From Hydrogenophaga sp. 2FB (GTDB lineage Bacteria > Pseudomonadota > Gammaproteobacteria > Burkholderiales > Burkholderiaceae_C): a stretch of DNA of 51,328 bases. Position 1 is the stretch's first letter. The number at the start of each line of letters is the position of its first letter. Shown in pieces: positions 41,383 through 51,328 of this stretch. A program made the position numbers and the translations under genes. The stretch is taken from assembly GCF_005503365.1 (NCBI RefSeq), contig NZ_SCML01000045.1:1-51328 (forward strand), written 5' to 3'. Below the pieces are notes generated by a model, which saw only the letters and a list, made by a program, of their open reading frames with translations, ran no database searches and was not told the origin of the DNA.

Positions 41383-42867
41383 TCAGTGCGCCTCGGCGTG
41401 CCTGGCGGCTTCGACGGATGCGGCGGTGTCGCCCCGGCCGCCATTGAAGTACAGGTTGAGCGCGACGGCGCTGAGGGAGGCCAGCAGGATGCCCGACTCG
41501 ATCAGCGGGTGGATGGCGTGCGGCATCCACTGTTTGAAGTTGGGTGCCACCAGCGGGATCATGCCGAAGCCGATGGAGACGGCGACGATGAAGAGGTTGT
41601 TGCGGTTGCCCTTGTAGTCCACGCCAGCCAGGATGCGGATGCCGGTGGCCGCGACCATGCCGAACATCACCAGGCCCGCGCCGCCGAGCACGAAGGTGGG
41701 CAGCGACTCGACCAGCGCGGCCATCTTGGGCAGCAGGCCGAGCACGATGAGGATGATGCCGCCGGCCACGCAGACGAAGCGGCTCTTGACGCCGGTGACG
41801 CCGACCAGGCCCACGTTCTGCGAGAAGCTGGTGTAGGGGAAGGTGTTGAAGATGCCGCCGAGAAGCGTGCCCAGGCCGTCGGTGCGCAGGCCGGCGGTGA
41901 GGGCCTTCTGGTCGATCTTGCGCTCGGTCATGTCAGCCAGCGCGAGGAACATGCCGGTGGATTCGATCATGACGACGATCATCACCAGGCTCATGGTGAG
42001 GATGAGGATGGGGTCGAAGACCGGGGTGGCGATCTCGAACGGCAGCACGAGGTCGAACCAGTTGGCCTTGCCGACCTTGTCGAAGTTCATGAGGCCGGTG
42101 GCGGTGGCGATCACGCCGCCGATGACGATGCCCAGCAGCACCGAGATGTTGGCGATGAAGCCCTTGGCGTACTTCGCGATCAGCAGGATGGCGGCGAGCA
42201 CGATGGCGGCGATGACGATGTGCGCGCCCTGCGCGTAGGCCGGGTTGGGCACGCTGCCCACGATGGCCATGCCCTTGGGCACGTCGGGCAATGCGCCGCT
42301 GGCGGCGGCCTGTCTGGCGGCGTCGAGCCATTGCAGGTGTTCGGGGTTGGGGATGCTGGGCGCGGTCGGGCCGAAGGGGTTGCCGAAGATCCAGTTGATG
42401 CCGATGCGCATGAGGCTGATGCCGATCACCGCGATGATGGTGCCGGTGACCACGGGCGGGAAGAAGCGCAGCATGCGGCTCACGATGGGCGCGATCAGGA
42501 TGGAGACCACGCCCGCGCCGATGATGGAGCCGAAGATCAGGCCCGCGCCCTGCACACCGGGGTTGCTGTTGGCCATGGCCACCATGGGCGCGACGGAGGC
42601 GAAGGTCACGCCCATCATCACCGGCAGCTTGATGCCGAACCATTGTGTGGCGCCCAGCGCCTGGATCAGCGTGACCAGGCCGCAGCAGAACAGGTCGGCC
42701 GAGATCAGCATGGCCACCTGCTCGGGGCTGAGCTTGAGCGCGCGCCCGACGATCAGTGGCACCGCAACCGCGCCGGCGTACATCACCAGCACGTGTTGCA
42801 GGCCGAGCGCGGTGAGCTTGCCGGCGGGCAGGACTTCATCGCATGGATGGGTGGTGGACGTGGCCAT
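41383..42867 (-). CDS. NCS2-family nucleobase (urate/xanthine) permease
   Basis: The protein is 494 aa with about 12-14 spans. Family motifs are the N-terminal GLQHVLVMYAGAVAVPLIVG and the NAT signature QNVGLVGVTGV at the position of the QN-x-G-x4-T motif; LLGGIFNTFPYTSFSQ precedes it. Length and motif are those of UacT/PucK/XanP-type urate-xanthine symporters. A TGTATACA operator lies 47 nt before its start, as at the uraH promoter, which fits urate uptake. Confidence 0.93.
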   Translation of the reverse strand: MATSTTHPCDEVLPAGKLTALGLQHVLVMYAGAVAVPLIVGRALKLSPEQVAMLISADLFCCGLVTLIQALGATQWFGIKLPVMMGVTFASVAPMVAMANSNPGVQGAGLIFGSIIGAGVVSILIAPIVSRMLRFFPPVVTGTIIAVIGISLMRIGINWIFGNPFGPTAPSIPNPEHLQWLDAARQAAASGALPDVPKGMAIVGSVPNPAYAQGAHIVIAAIVLAAILLIAKYAKGFIANISVLLGIVIGGVIATATGLMNFDKVGKANWFDLVLPFEIATPVFDPILILTMSLVMIVVMIESTGMFLALADMTERKIDQKALTAGLRTDGLGTLLGGIFNTFPYTSFSQNVGLVGVTGVKSRFVCVAGGIILIVLGLLPKMAALVESLPTFVLGGAGLVMFGMVAATGIRILAGVDYKGNRNNLFIVAVSIGFGMIPLVAPNFKQWMPHAIHPLIESGILLASLSAVALNLYFNGGRGDTAASVEAARHAEAH

Positions 42868-42910
42868 CGGAACTCCTTCAGGGGGCGTGAACGGGGTTAA
42901 TGCATGCAGA

Positions 42911-42924
42911 AACTGTATACAAAT
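42911..42924. promoter_or_regulatory. GntR-type operator TGTATACA, site 2 (NCS2 permease promoter)
   Basis: AACTGTATACAAAT contains TGTATACA at 42914-42921, 47 nt upstream of the NCS2 permease ATG. It overlaps a possible -10 (TATACA read leftward). The flanking bases are AT-rich, as in the other two sites. Likely bound by the GntR-family protein encoded at 49766-50443. Confidence 0.65.
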
Positions 42925-43311
42925 TATGTTTACGATCGTATGGGGCGAGGCCTAGGGGAAACCCGATTTCTGACCAGTGGTTTTGTCTTGTGTCTTTGCC
43001 CTTTCCCTCAGGCTCCGGTCATCGGTGGCCACGGGGCACGGCTCCGCGGGTGTCCTCCGACGGCTGGAGCCGTCTCCCCCTTTACCCCGCTACGCCGTAC
43101 CCCATGGCCACCGATGACCTCCTTGCGCACAGAAAGTGTTCGTGCCACCGTTCCTTCTGGCGCGGGGGCGGGTGGCGTTCTGCGCAGCGGGGTAAAGGAG
43201 GAGCCGGCTCCAGCCGGCGGGGGACACCCGCGGAGCAGAACGCCACCCGTCCACGTGCCCGCGAGGTGCAGACGAGAAGTGCAGGCCAGAAGCACAAACG
43301 AAAAATGCAGG
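42925..43311. repeat. Gap with hairpin repeat copies C and D
   Basis: Copy C (about 43011-43118) is an inverted near-duplicate of copy B at 37831-37920: the GGGTAAAGG-GGAG and GACGGCTCCAGCCGTC core, GGACACCCGCGGAGC, and the same GTACGGC-type outer stem. Copy D (about 43169-43255) has the same core but a GGTGGCGTTCTGC/GCAGAACGCCACC outer stem. Copies C and D lie head to head. No gene is supported in the 492-nt gap between the NCS2 permease and malic enzyme genes. Confidence 0.78.
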
Positions 43312-43342
43312 CCAAAAAAAAGGACGCCGAAGCGTCCCTTTG
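43312..43342 (-). terminator. Rho-independent terminator of the malic enzyme gene
   Basis: Read leftward, AAAGGGACGCTTCGGCGTCC is followed by a run of eight T. The stem is GGACGC/GCGTCC with a TTCG-type loop. It lies 18 nt after the malic enzyme stop. Confidence 0.85.
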
Positions 43343-43359
43343 TGGTGATGCGAGAGCGG

Positions 43360-45657
<2,298 letters not shown>

Positions 45658-45745
45658 GTTGTCTCCAGGAGGCGTGAATGCGCAGCCATTGTGTCACGCG
45701 CCGCACGCCGCCACGCCGTCCTGGGCGTGGTGTTTCAGGGATGAT

Positions 45746-46993
45746 TCAGGTCGGCTGCAGCAGGTCGAACAGCGTGCGCGCAACCACCTTGGTGGCGCGC
45801 TTGAGGTCGTCGAGCTGCAGGTGCTCGTCGGCGCGCTTGGCGTTCGATTCGCGCACCGTGCGGGGGCCCGCGCCGTAGATCACGCCGGGGATGCCGCGCT
45901 CGACGTACAGGCGCACGTCGGTGTAGAGCGGCGTGCCCACGGCCGGAATCGCTTCGCCGAACACGGCCTGGCCGTGCTTCTGGATCGCCTTCACCAGCGG
46001 CTGGTTGCCGGGCAGCGGCTTCATGGCGCGCGCGAGCAGGATGCGGCGCACGTCGACCTTGAGGTCCTTGCCGCCGCGCGGTGGCTTGAAGCTGGCCGCG
46101 GCCTGCTCGATGGTGCTGCGCAATGCGGCTTCCACCTCGGCGGGGTCCTCTTCGGGGATCATGCGCCGGTCGACCTTGAGCACCACCTTGCCGGGGATCA
46201 CGTTGGTGTTGGTGCCACCGCTGATCTGGCCGACGTTGAGGTAGGGGTGGGTGATGCCTTCGACGCTGGACGTGACCTGGAGGTAGTCCGCGTTGAGCTG
46301 GTACAGCGCGTTGAGGATGTGCGTGGCGCCTTGCAGCGCGTCGGTGCCGCTGTCGGGAATGGCGGCGTGCGCCATGTCGCCGTGCACCGTCACTTCGAGT
46401 TGCAGGCAGCCGTTGTGCGCCACCACCACCTGGTAGCTGAAGCCGGCGGCGATCATCAGGTCGGGCTTGGTGAGGCCTTTGTTCAGCAGCCAGTCGGGGC
46501 CGACTTCGCCGCCGTACTCCTCGTCGTAGGTCACGTGCAGCTCCACGCCGCCCGCGAGCTTTGCGTTCAAGGATTCGAGCGCGCGGATGGCGAAGGTGAA
46601 GCTGGCGATGTCGCACTTGCTCACCGCCGTGGCGCGGCCGTAGATCTTGCCCTCCACGATCTCGCCGCCGTAGGGGTCGTGCGTCCAGCCTTCGCCGGGC
46701 GGCACCACGTCACCGTGGGCGTTGAGGGCGATGGTGCGGCCCGCGCCGTAGGGGCGGCGCACGATCAGGTTGGTGATGGTCTCCAGGCCGGCGGCTTGCA
46801 CCTCGTCGGCTGGCACGGCGTGCTTTTCGGCGTTGAGGCCCATGGCCGCGAGCAATTCGGCCGTGCGCTCGGCGTGCGGTGCGTTGTTGCCGGGCGGCGT
46901 GTCGGTGGGCACGCGCACGAGTTCTTGCAGGAAGCGCACTTCCTCGTCGAAGTGGGCGTCGATCCAGGCGTCGAGTTGTTGGTCGGTGGTCAT
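45746..46993 (-). CDS. M20-family metallopeptidase/deacylase (ArgE/DapE-like)
   Basis: The protein is 415 aa. M20 zinc features include ALNAHGDVVPPGEGWTHDPYGG (the H-x-D ligand pair), YDEEYGGEVGPDWLL (catalytic and bridging acids), and the C-terminal GTPLYTDVRLYVERGIPGVIYGAG. The lid domain carries VTVHGDMAHAAIPDSGTDAL. It hydrolyses an amide in an N-acyl or N-carbamoyl amino-acid-like substrate. It is separated by 5 nt from the fused UraD-amidohydrolase upstream, so it is probably the distal enzyme of the allantoin pathway or a ureido-acid hydrolase. The exact substrate is open. Confidence 0.85.
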   Translation of the reverse strand: MTTDQQLDAWIDAHFDEEVRFLQELVRVPTDTPPGNNAPHAERTAELLAAMGLNAEKHAVPADEVQAAGLETITNLIVRRPYGAGRTIALNAHGDVVPPGEGWTHDPYGGEIVEGKIYGRATAVSKCDIASFTFAIRALESLNAKLAGGVELHVTYDEEYGGEVGPDWLLNKGLTKPDLMIAAGFSYQVVVAHNGCLQLEVTVHGDMAHAAIPDSGTDALQGATHILNALYQLNADYLQVTSSVEGITHPYLNVGQISGGTNTNVIPGKVVLKVDRRMIPEEDPAEVEAALRSTIEQAAASFKPPRGGKDLKVDVRRILLARAMKPLPGNQPLVKAIQKHGQAVFGEAIPAVGTPLYTDVRLYVERGIPGVIYGAGPRTVRESNAKRADEHLQLDDLKRATKVVARTLFDLLQPT

Positions 46994-46998
46994 GTGCT

Positions 46999-48795
46999 TC
47001 AGTTCTTGTGTTCAGTGGCGAGTTGGTCGAGCAGGTGCGAGAAGGCGTTCACACAGAGTTCCATGTCGTCGTTGGTGGTGGACTCCAGCGGGTTGTGGCT
47101 GATGCCGCTGTTGAGGCCGCGCACGAACAGCATGGCCTGTGGCATCACCTCGTGCAGCTTCATCGCGTCGTGGCCCGCGCCGCTGGGCATGCGGTGCAGC
47201 GGCACGCCCAGGGCATTCACCGCGTTCTCCCAGCGGGCCTGCCATTCGGGTGCGCTGGGCGCGGCGGCCGCGCGCATGGTCTCTTCGGTTTTCAGGCCAA
47301 TGCCGCGGCGCTCGCAGATGGCGCGCAAGCGCGCGAGGATGTCTTGCTCCAGCGCATCGCGCTGCGCATTGCTGGGCGCGCGCAGGTCGAGCGAAAACAG
47401 GCAGCGCCCGGGCACCACGTTGATCGAACCACCGGGCACTTGCAGCATGCCGATGGTGGCCACCGAATCCCCGTCGGCCATGGCGCGTTGCTCGGCGTAG
47501 AGCGCGAGTTCGGCCACGGCGCTGGCGGCGTCGCGCCGTCGGTCCATGGGCGTGGTGCCGGCGTGGCTCGCCATGCCGATGGCTTCGCACAGGTAACGGA
47601 CGCTGGCGTTGATGGAGGTGACCACGCCGAGCGGCAGGTCCATCTCGTTGAGCACCGGCCCTTGTTCGATGTGCACTTCGACAAAGCCGAGGTACTTCGA
47701 TGGGTCCCGTTTCAAGGTGTCGATCGCGTCCAGCGAGGCAGGCAGGCCGGCGTGCTGCATGGCCTGGCGCATGGAGACGCCGTCGGCATCCTGCTGGTCG
47801 AGCCACCCGGGGTTGAAGTGGCCGGTGAGCGCGCCCGAGCCGAGGAAGGTCGCTTTGTAGCGCTGGCCTTCTTCTTCGGCAAAGCCCACGACCTCGAAGT
47901 CGAAGGGCAGGCGCTCGCCCGCCGCATGCAACTGCTGCACGCAGGCCATGGGCACGAAAATGCCCAGGCGCCCGTCGTACTTCCCGCCGTTTCTCACCGT
48001 GTCGTAGTGGCTTCCGGTGAGCAGTGTCTTTGCTCCCTGTCCCTCTGGCAGGGGGCCAGCGCGGTATCGGCCCACGACGTTCCCCACCGCATCCACGCCC
48101 ACCTCATCAAACCCGCATTCGCGCATGCGCGCCACCAGATCGGCCGCGCAAGCCCGGTGCGCATCGGTCAGATACGTCACCGTCAACTGCCCCTGCTCGG
48201 CAAACCCCGGATCGCTGTGGCGTGACAAATCTTCGTGCCAGTCCCAGACAGCGTTGCCCACCGTGGGCTCAAAGCCGAACTTGTCGTTGAGCCGGATCTC
48301 CGCGATGCGGTGGATGTTGCGCAGGCACTCCGCGCGTTCGAAGTCCACCGGGTTGCCCAGACGGCGTTCGAAGGTGGCGATGATCTCGCGCTTGGCCAGG
48401 CCCAGGCCGCGCGGGCCTCGCACCGCGAGGATGAAGGGAAAACCGAACTTCGCGTTGTATTGCGCGTTGAGTTGCTGGATGTGCGCGAACTCGTCCGGCG
48501 TGCAATTCGTCAGGCCCGCCTTGGTCTGCTCGTGGGTCGATTCGGCCGTGAGCGAGTTGCTCACCATGGCCTTGCCCGCGAGTTCCGGGTGAGCGCGGAT
48601 GAGGGCGAGTTGCGCGTCCACGCCGGCCTTTTCGAGCACCGTCACCATCGCATGCTTGAGCGCGGCCAGCGAGGCGAACGGGCGTTGCGCCAAGGCCTGC
48701 TCTGCGATCCACAGCGAATGCTCGTAGAGACCATCGAGCATCTGCGTGGCCTCGGGCAGCGACGCACGGTTGAGTTGTTCCAGGGTGATGGGCAT
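46999..48795 (-). CDS. Fusion of OHCU decarboxylase (UraD) and allantoate amidohydrolase-like M20 enzyme
   Basis: The protein is 598 aa from ATG 48793-48795. Residues 1-170 are UraD, with the catalytic His in LIRAHPELAGKA, then SNSLTAESTHEQTKAGL and NAKFGFPFILAVRG. Residues about 185-598 are an M20 Zn-hydrolase of the AllC/carbamoylase type: LTGSHYDTV with GGKYDGRLGI, FAEEEGQRY, VHIEQGPVLNEM, GMASHAGTTPMDRRRD, and SGAGHDAMKL. One chain would therefore form allantoin from OHCU and hydrolyse allantoate later. The intervening allantoinase step is PuuE, encoded immediately upstream (23 nt). Confidence 0.93.
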   Translation of the reverse strand: MPITLEQLNRASLPEATQMLDGLYEHSLWIAEQALAQRPFASLAALKHAMVTVLEKAGVDAQLALIRAHPELAGKAMVSNSLTAESTHEQTKAGLTNCTPDEFAHIQQLNAQYNAKFGFPFILAVRGPRGLGLAKREIIATFERRLGNPVDFERAECLRNIHRIAEIRLNDKFGFEPTVGNAVWDWHEDLSRHSDPGFAEQGQLTVTYLTDAHRACAADLVARMRECGFDEVGVDAVGNVVGRYRAGPLPEGQGAKTLLTGSHYDTVRNGGKYDGRLGIFVPMACVQQLHAAGERLPFDFEVVGFAEEEGQRYKATFLGSGALTGHFNPGWLDQQDADGVSMRQAMQHAGLPASLDAIDTLKRDPSKYLGFVEVHIEQGPVLNEMDLPLGVVTSINASVRYLCEAIGMASHAGTTPMDRRRDAASAVAELALYAEQRAMADGDSVATIGMLQVPGGSINVVPGRCLFSLDLRAPSNAQRDALEQDILARLRAICERRGIGLKTEETMRAAAAPSAPEWQARWENAVNALGVPLHRMPSGAGHDAMKLHEVMPQAMLFVRGLNSGISHNPLESTTNDDMELCVNAFSHLLDQLATEHKN

Positions 48796-48818
48796 GGCGG
48801 CGGCCTCGGGCGGCGTGT

Positions 48819-49769
48819 TCAGGTGGAGGACAGGGGGTGCGCGGTTTTCCAGTGGCGCGCGATGTCGATGCGCCGCGCCACCCACACCTGCTCGTGCTGC
48901 TGGATGTGGTCCAGGAAACGCTGCAGCGCGGTGATGCGCCCGGGCCGCCCGAGCAGGCGGCAGTGCATGCCGATGCTCATCATCTTGGGGCGGTCCAGGC
49001 CGTTGGGATCGCCTTCGGCGTAGAGCGCGTCGAAGGTGTCCTTCAGGTACTGGAAGAACGGATCGGCGTGCGAATAGCCCTGCGGCAGCGCGAAGCGCAT
49101 GTCGTTGCAGTCCAGCGTGTAGGGCACGATGAGCTGGTGCGCGTCACTGCCGTCGGTCTTGCGCACTTTCATCCAGAAGGGCAGGTCGTCGCCGTAGTAG
49201 TCGCTGTCGTATTCGAAGCCGCCGAAGTCGGCCACCAGTCGGCGCGTGTTGGGGCTGTCGCGCCCGGTGTACCAGCCCAGTGGGCGGCTGCCGGTGAGTT
49301 CCTCGATGAGCTGCATGGCCTGCGCCATGTGCGAGCGTTCGGTCGCTTCGTCCACGTTCTGGTAGTGGATCCACTTGAAGCCATGGCAGGCGATGTCGTG
49401 GCCCAGTTCCACGAACGCGGCGGTCACGTCGGGGCTGCGCTGCAGCGCGGTGGCGATGCCGAACACCGTGAGCGGCAGGCCGCGTTTTTCGAACTCGCGC
49501 AGGATTCGCCACACGCCGGCGCGCGAGCCGTACTCGTAGATGCCTTCCATGCTGATGTGGCGCGCGGGGTAGGCCGCGGGGTTGAACATTTCCGAGAGGA
49601 ATTGTTCGGACGCGTCGTCGCCATGCAGCACGCTGTTTTCGCCACCTTCTTCGTAGTTCAGAACGAACTGCACGGCGATGCGCGCGCCGTTGGGCCAGCG
49701 GGCATGGGGAACGTCGCGGCCGTAGCCGGCCAGGTCGCGCGGGTAGTCGCGCGTGGAGTCGTAGGTCAT
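48819..49769 (-). CDS. puuE: Allantoinase of polysaccharide-deacetylase fold (PuuE)
   Basis: The protein is 316 aa. Diagnostic segments are RDYPRDLAGYGRDVPHARWP, VQFVLNYEEGGENSVLHGD, YGSRAGVWRILREFE, DIACHGFKWIHYQNVDE (in part) and SIGMHCRLLGRPGRI. It is a metal-independent allantoinase that opens the hydantoin ring of allantoin to allantoate; family knowledge comes from Pseudomonas PuuE. It overlaps the gntR stop by 4 nt, so regulator and enzymes form one operon on this strand: gntR-puuE-uraD/allC-M20. Confidence 0.93.
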   Translation of the reverse strand: MTYDSTRDYPRDLAGYGRDVPHARWPNGARIAVQFVLNYEEGGENSVLHGDDASEQFLSEMFNPAAYPARHISMEGIYEYGSRAGVWRILREFEKRGLPLTVFGIATALQRSPDVTAAFVELGHDIACHGFKWIHYQNVDEATERSHMAQAMQLIEELTGSRPLGWYTGRDSPNTRRLVADFGGFEYDSDYYGDDLPFWMKVRKTDGSDAHQLIVPYTLDCNDMRFALPQGYSHADPFFQYLKDTFDALYAEGDPNGLDRPKMMSIGMHCRLLGRPGRITALQRFLDHIQQHEQVWVARRIDIARHWKTAHPLSST

Positions 49770-50443
49770 GACAAGGCGAGGGAGATGTCGTTCAAGGGCA
49801 ACTTGCGGTCGAACGTGAGGTTTTCCTCCACGTGCAGCAAGTGTTCGTTCATCAGGCGCACGGCCAGCTCTTCGTCGCGCGCGGTCAGCGCTCTGACGAT
49901 CTCGGCGTGTTCTTCGCTGGAGTGTTCGGCGGCCTGGTTGCTCTGGTACATGAGCGTGATCAATGCGCAGCGCGAAATGAGTTCGCGCAAGAGCTCGGCC
50001 AGCACCTGGTTGCCCATGAGTTCGGCCATGCGCACGTGGAAGTCGCCCAGCAACTCTGTGCGGCCGGCCACGTCTTCGTTGGTGACGGCGAGCTTTTCCT
50101 GTGCCACGTGTTCGCGCAGGGCCTTGAGCTTGGCGTTGGTCACCGTTTTCGCGAAGGCGCGCGTCATCTCCACCTCGAGCATGCGGCGCACGGCAAACAC
50201 CTGTTGTGCTTCCTGCACCGAGGGCGTGGCCACGAAGGCGCCGCGCGCAGGCTCCAGCCGGATCAACCGGTTCTGGGAGAGCTGGAACAAGGCCTGGCGA
50301 ACCAGCGTGCGCGACACCCCGAAGTGATCGGCCAGTTTCTGCTCGGCCAGCTTGGTGCCCGGGTGCAGGCGGTGCTCCACGATGGCGCGTGTGAGCGACT
50401 CGACAATGTGCAGGGTGCTGGAGGTTTCCATGCGGGTCATCAT
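49766..50443 (-). CDS. GntR-family (FCD) repressor of purine catabolism
   Basis: The protein is 225 aa from the first of two adjacent ATGs (50441-50443); METSSTLHIV from 50431 is possible. The N-terminal winged HTH reads PGTKLAEQKLADHFGVSRTLVRQALFQLSQ, and the FCD ligand domain (about 80-215) includes FAVRRMLEVEMTRAFAK, DFHVRMAEL and HAEIVRALTARDEELA. It is first in the allantoin operon and divergent from uraH. The 16-nt palindrome centred at 50465 in the shared promoter, and two further TGTATACA sites near transporter genes, are its likely operators. The inducer is unknown (urate, allantoin or a later product). Confidence 0.9.
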   Translation of the reverse strand: MMTRMETSSTLHIVESLTRAIVEHRLHPGTKLAEQKLADHFGVSRTLVRQALFQLSQNRLIRLEPARGAFVATPSVQEAQQVFAVRRMLEVEMTRAFAKTVTNAKLKALREHVAQEKLAVTNEDVAGRTELLGDFHVRMAELMGNQVLAELLRELISRCALITLMYQSNQAAEHSSEEHAEIVRALTARDEELAVRLMNEHLLHVEENLTFDRKLPLNDISLALS

Positions 50444-50457
50444 ATCCAGAAAAACAA

Positions 50458-50473
50458 AAAGTGTATACACTTT
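50458..50473. promoter_or_regulatory. GntR operator, perfect 16-nt palindrome (site 3)
   Basis: AAAGTGTATACACTTT is a perfect dyad with the core TGTATACA at 50462-50469. It lies in the 64-nt gap between gntR and uraH, close enough to cover the promoters of both, which predicts autorepression together with uraH control. The core is identical to sites 1 and 2. Confidence 0.78.
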
Positions 50474-50507
50474 CGGTCGACCATCAATCACTGGAAGGAA
50501 GCGACCC

Positions 50508-50861
50508 ATGGGCTTGAGCACACATGTTCTGGACACGATGCACGGGTGTCCCGCGGCGGGCATGGTGGTGGAACTGCACACCACCCATGGCGATCAGGCC
50601 ACGCTGGTCAAGCGGTTCACGTTGAACGCGGATGGGCGCAACCCGGACGGGCCGCTGTACGACAACACCAACCTGAAGGTCGGCACCTACCGGCTGGTGT
50701 TTGACGTGAAGGGCTACTTCGCGGCCAAGGGTGTGGCCCTGCCCGAGCCCAACTTCCTCAACCGCGTGTCGCTCGATTTCGGCGTGGCCCACGCCGACCA
50801 GCACTACCACGTGCCGCTGCTGGTGAGTCCGTGGAGTTACTCGACGTACCGGGGCAGCTGA
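50508..50861 (+). CDS. uraH: 5-hydroxyisourate hydrolase (transthyretin-like)
   Basis: The protein is 117 aa, the standard length. It has the N-terminal LSTHVLDTMHGCPAAGM and the C-terminal YSTYRGS signature, with NADGRNPDGPLY and HYHVPLLVSPWSY between. It hydrolyses the product of urate oxidase to OHCU, the substrate of the UraD domain encoded across the divergent promoter. The start at 50508 follows GGAAGGAAGCGACCC. An intrinsic terminator lies just downstream. Confidence 0.96.
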   Translation: MGLSTHVLDTMHGCPAAGMVVELHTTHGDQATLVKRFTLNADGRNPDGPLYDNTNLKVGTYRLVFDVKGYFAAKGVALPEPNFLNRVSLDFGVAHADQHYHVPLLVSPWSYSTYRGS

Positions 50862-50870
50862 AGGCGCAAC

Positions 50871-50896
50871 AAAAAACCCGCCGAGGCGGGTTTTTT
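50871..50896. terminator. Bidirectional Rho-independent terminator
   Basis: AAAAAACCCGCC-GA-GGCGGGTTTTTT is a perfect stem with A- and T-tracts. It lies 9 nt after the uraH stop and 21 nt from the end of the convergent gene, so it can serve both. Confidence 0.9.
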
Positions 50897-50917
50897 GGGG
50901 GGGCGCGTCACATCACT

Positions 50918-51328
50918 TCACTTGTCGCGCTGACCCTCGGTCAGCGTGTCGAGCTGGAAGTGGCCGCTCTTGTCCCACAGCCAGACCTCGGTGTAGGTCA
51001 CCCCGCCCATGCGCAGCGGCGCGGGGAAGGGAGCGGCCGCGCGCACGGTGCGCTCGATCTCGCGCATCACGTCGGGCACGTGGCTCGGTGCGCGCATCCA
51101 GCTGATGTTGCCCACATTGCCCCGGCTGTCCACGTAGACCTGCAACACGCCCACGGCGTGCATCAAGGGCGGCATTTTCCCTTTGTAGATGCGGTGGCCG
51201 TTCTGCCCGTAGATGTGGCGCGCGCCGTCCTTGCGGTAGTCGTGCGGCGAGACCGCGTGCGACACGAGGGCTGGTGGCGGCAGTTGGGCGGCGGGCGGTG
51301 GTGGTGCGGGCACAGGTGCGGGTGGTGG
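50918..51328 (-). CDS. TonB-like C-terminal-domain protein (5' partial)
   Basis: The frame is open through the right edge, with a proline/alanine-rich upstream stretch (PPPAP..., PAPPPPAAQLPPP). A GTG at 51311-51313 is therefore probably internal. The C-terminal ~75 residues follow TonB/TonB-related form: VGVLQVYVDSRGNVGNISWMRA, EIERTVRAAAPFPAPLRMGGV, then YTEVWLWDKSGHF. It lacks a visible N-terminal membrane anchor because the gene is cut. The role is probably in the envelope, but whether it energises a TonB receptor is unclear. Confidence 0.72.
   Translation of the reverse strand, partial: PPPAPVPAPPPPAAQLPPPALVSHAVSPHDYRKDGARHIYGQNGHRIYKGKMPPLMHAVGVLQVYVDSRGNVGNISWMRAPSHVPDVMREIERTVRAAAPFPAPLRMGGVTYTEVWLWDKSGHFQLDTLTEGQRDK

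Noticed and set aside
40072..42900. A 942-codon open frame on the + strand opposite the ABC binding-protein and NCS2 permease genes
   Set aside because: It is a shadow of GC-rich minus-strand genes: His/Gly/Arg-heavy translation, no domains, and it spans several real genes and a terminator.

Overview
The window is GC-rich (roughly two thirds G+C by eye), densely coded and organised like a betaproteobacterium of the family Comamonadaceae; Hydrogenophaga or a close relative is my best guess. The support is the mix of Bug-type binding proteins, TRAP and urea ABC transporters, a large IorA/IorB pair, a MaeB-type malic enzyme, and intergenic palindromes (CTTTTGCTTCGCCAAAAG-like, CCCCCTCAAGGGGG-like) that I associate with this family. 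The genus is inference. I see no rRNA, tRNA, CRISPR array or recognisable transposase.

Layout. 1-6.7 kb: signalling genes, namely an NCS1 nucleobase permease fused to a hybrid histidine kinase (open at the left edge), an overlapping LuxR-type response regulator, and a second Cache-domain kinase with a NarL-type regulator. 6.9-9.8 kb: a TRAP transporter (dctQMP type). 9.9-12.2 kb: cstA and a YbdD-like gene. 12.2-19.5 kb: an accessory-looking region with an AT-rich leader, two small secreted proteins, a five-gene receiver-like/GTPase/roadblock module, an AraC regulator, a CesT-like chaperone candidate and two unrecognised ORFs. 19.6-26.2 kb: the urea ABC transporter urtABCDE, with urtD and urtE separated by a 0.5-kb nested inverted repeat. 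26.3-33.8 kb: a Bug protein and indolepyruvate oxidoreductase operon with a divergent LysR gene, and a receiver-like TPR protein. 33.9-51 kb: purine and nitrogen salvage.

The right half reads as purine catabolism. An NCS2 permease, UraH (5-hydroxyisourate hydrolase), PuuE allantoinase and a UraD-allantoate amidohydrolase fusion would take urate-derived 5-hydroxyisourate to allantoate and beyond. Two cytidine-deaminase-fold deaminases sit in operons with related THI5-like binding proteins, one with a full ABC transporter and one without. A Rieske oxygenase resembling N-demethylases lies between them. UreD and the urea transporter fit downstream nitrogen recovery, but ureABC, a urate oxidase and xanthine dehydrogenase are not in the window.

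The most useful observations are: (a) the palindrome TGTATACA at the gntR-uraH divergent promoter, before the NCS2 permease and before an ABC binding-protein gene, suggesting a small GntR regulon; (b) a mirror-image duplicated element between the Rieske gene and the opposing binding-protein gene; (c) four copies of a hairpin repeat whose outer stems co-vary; (d) the roadblock/GTPase module; and (e) a REP-like palindrome translated inside the permease-kinase fusion.
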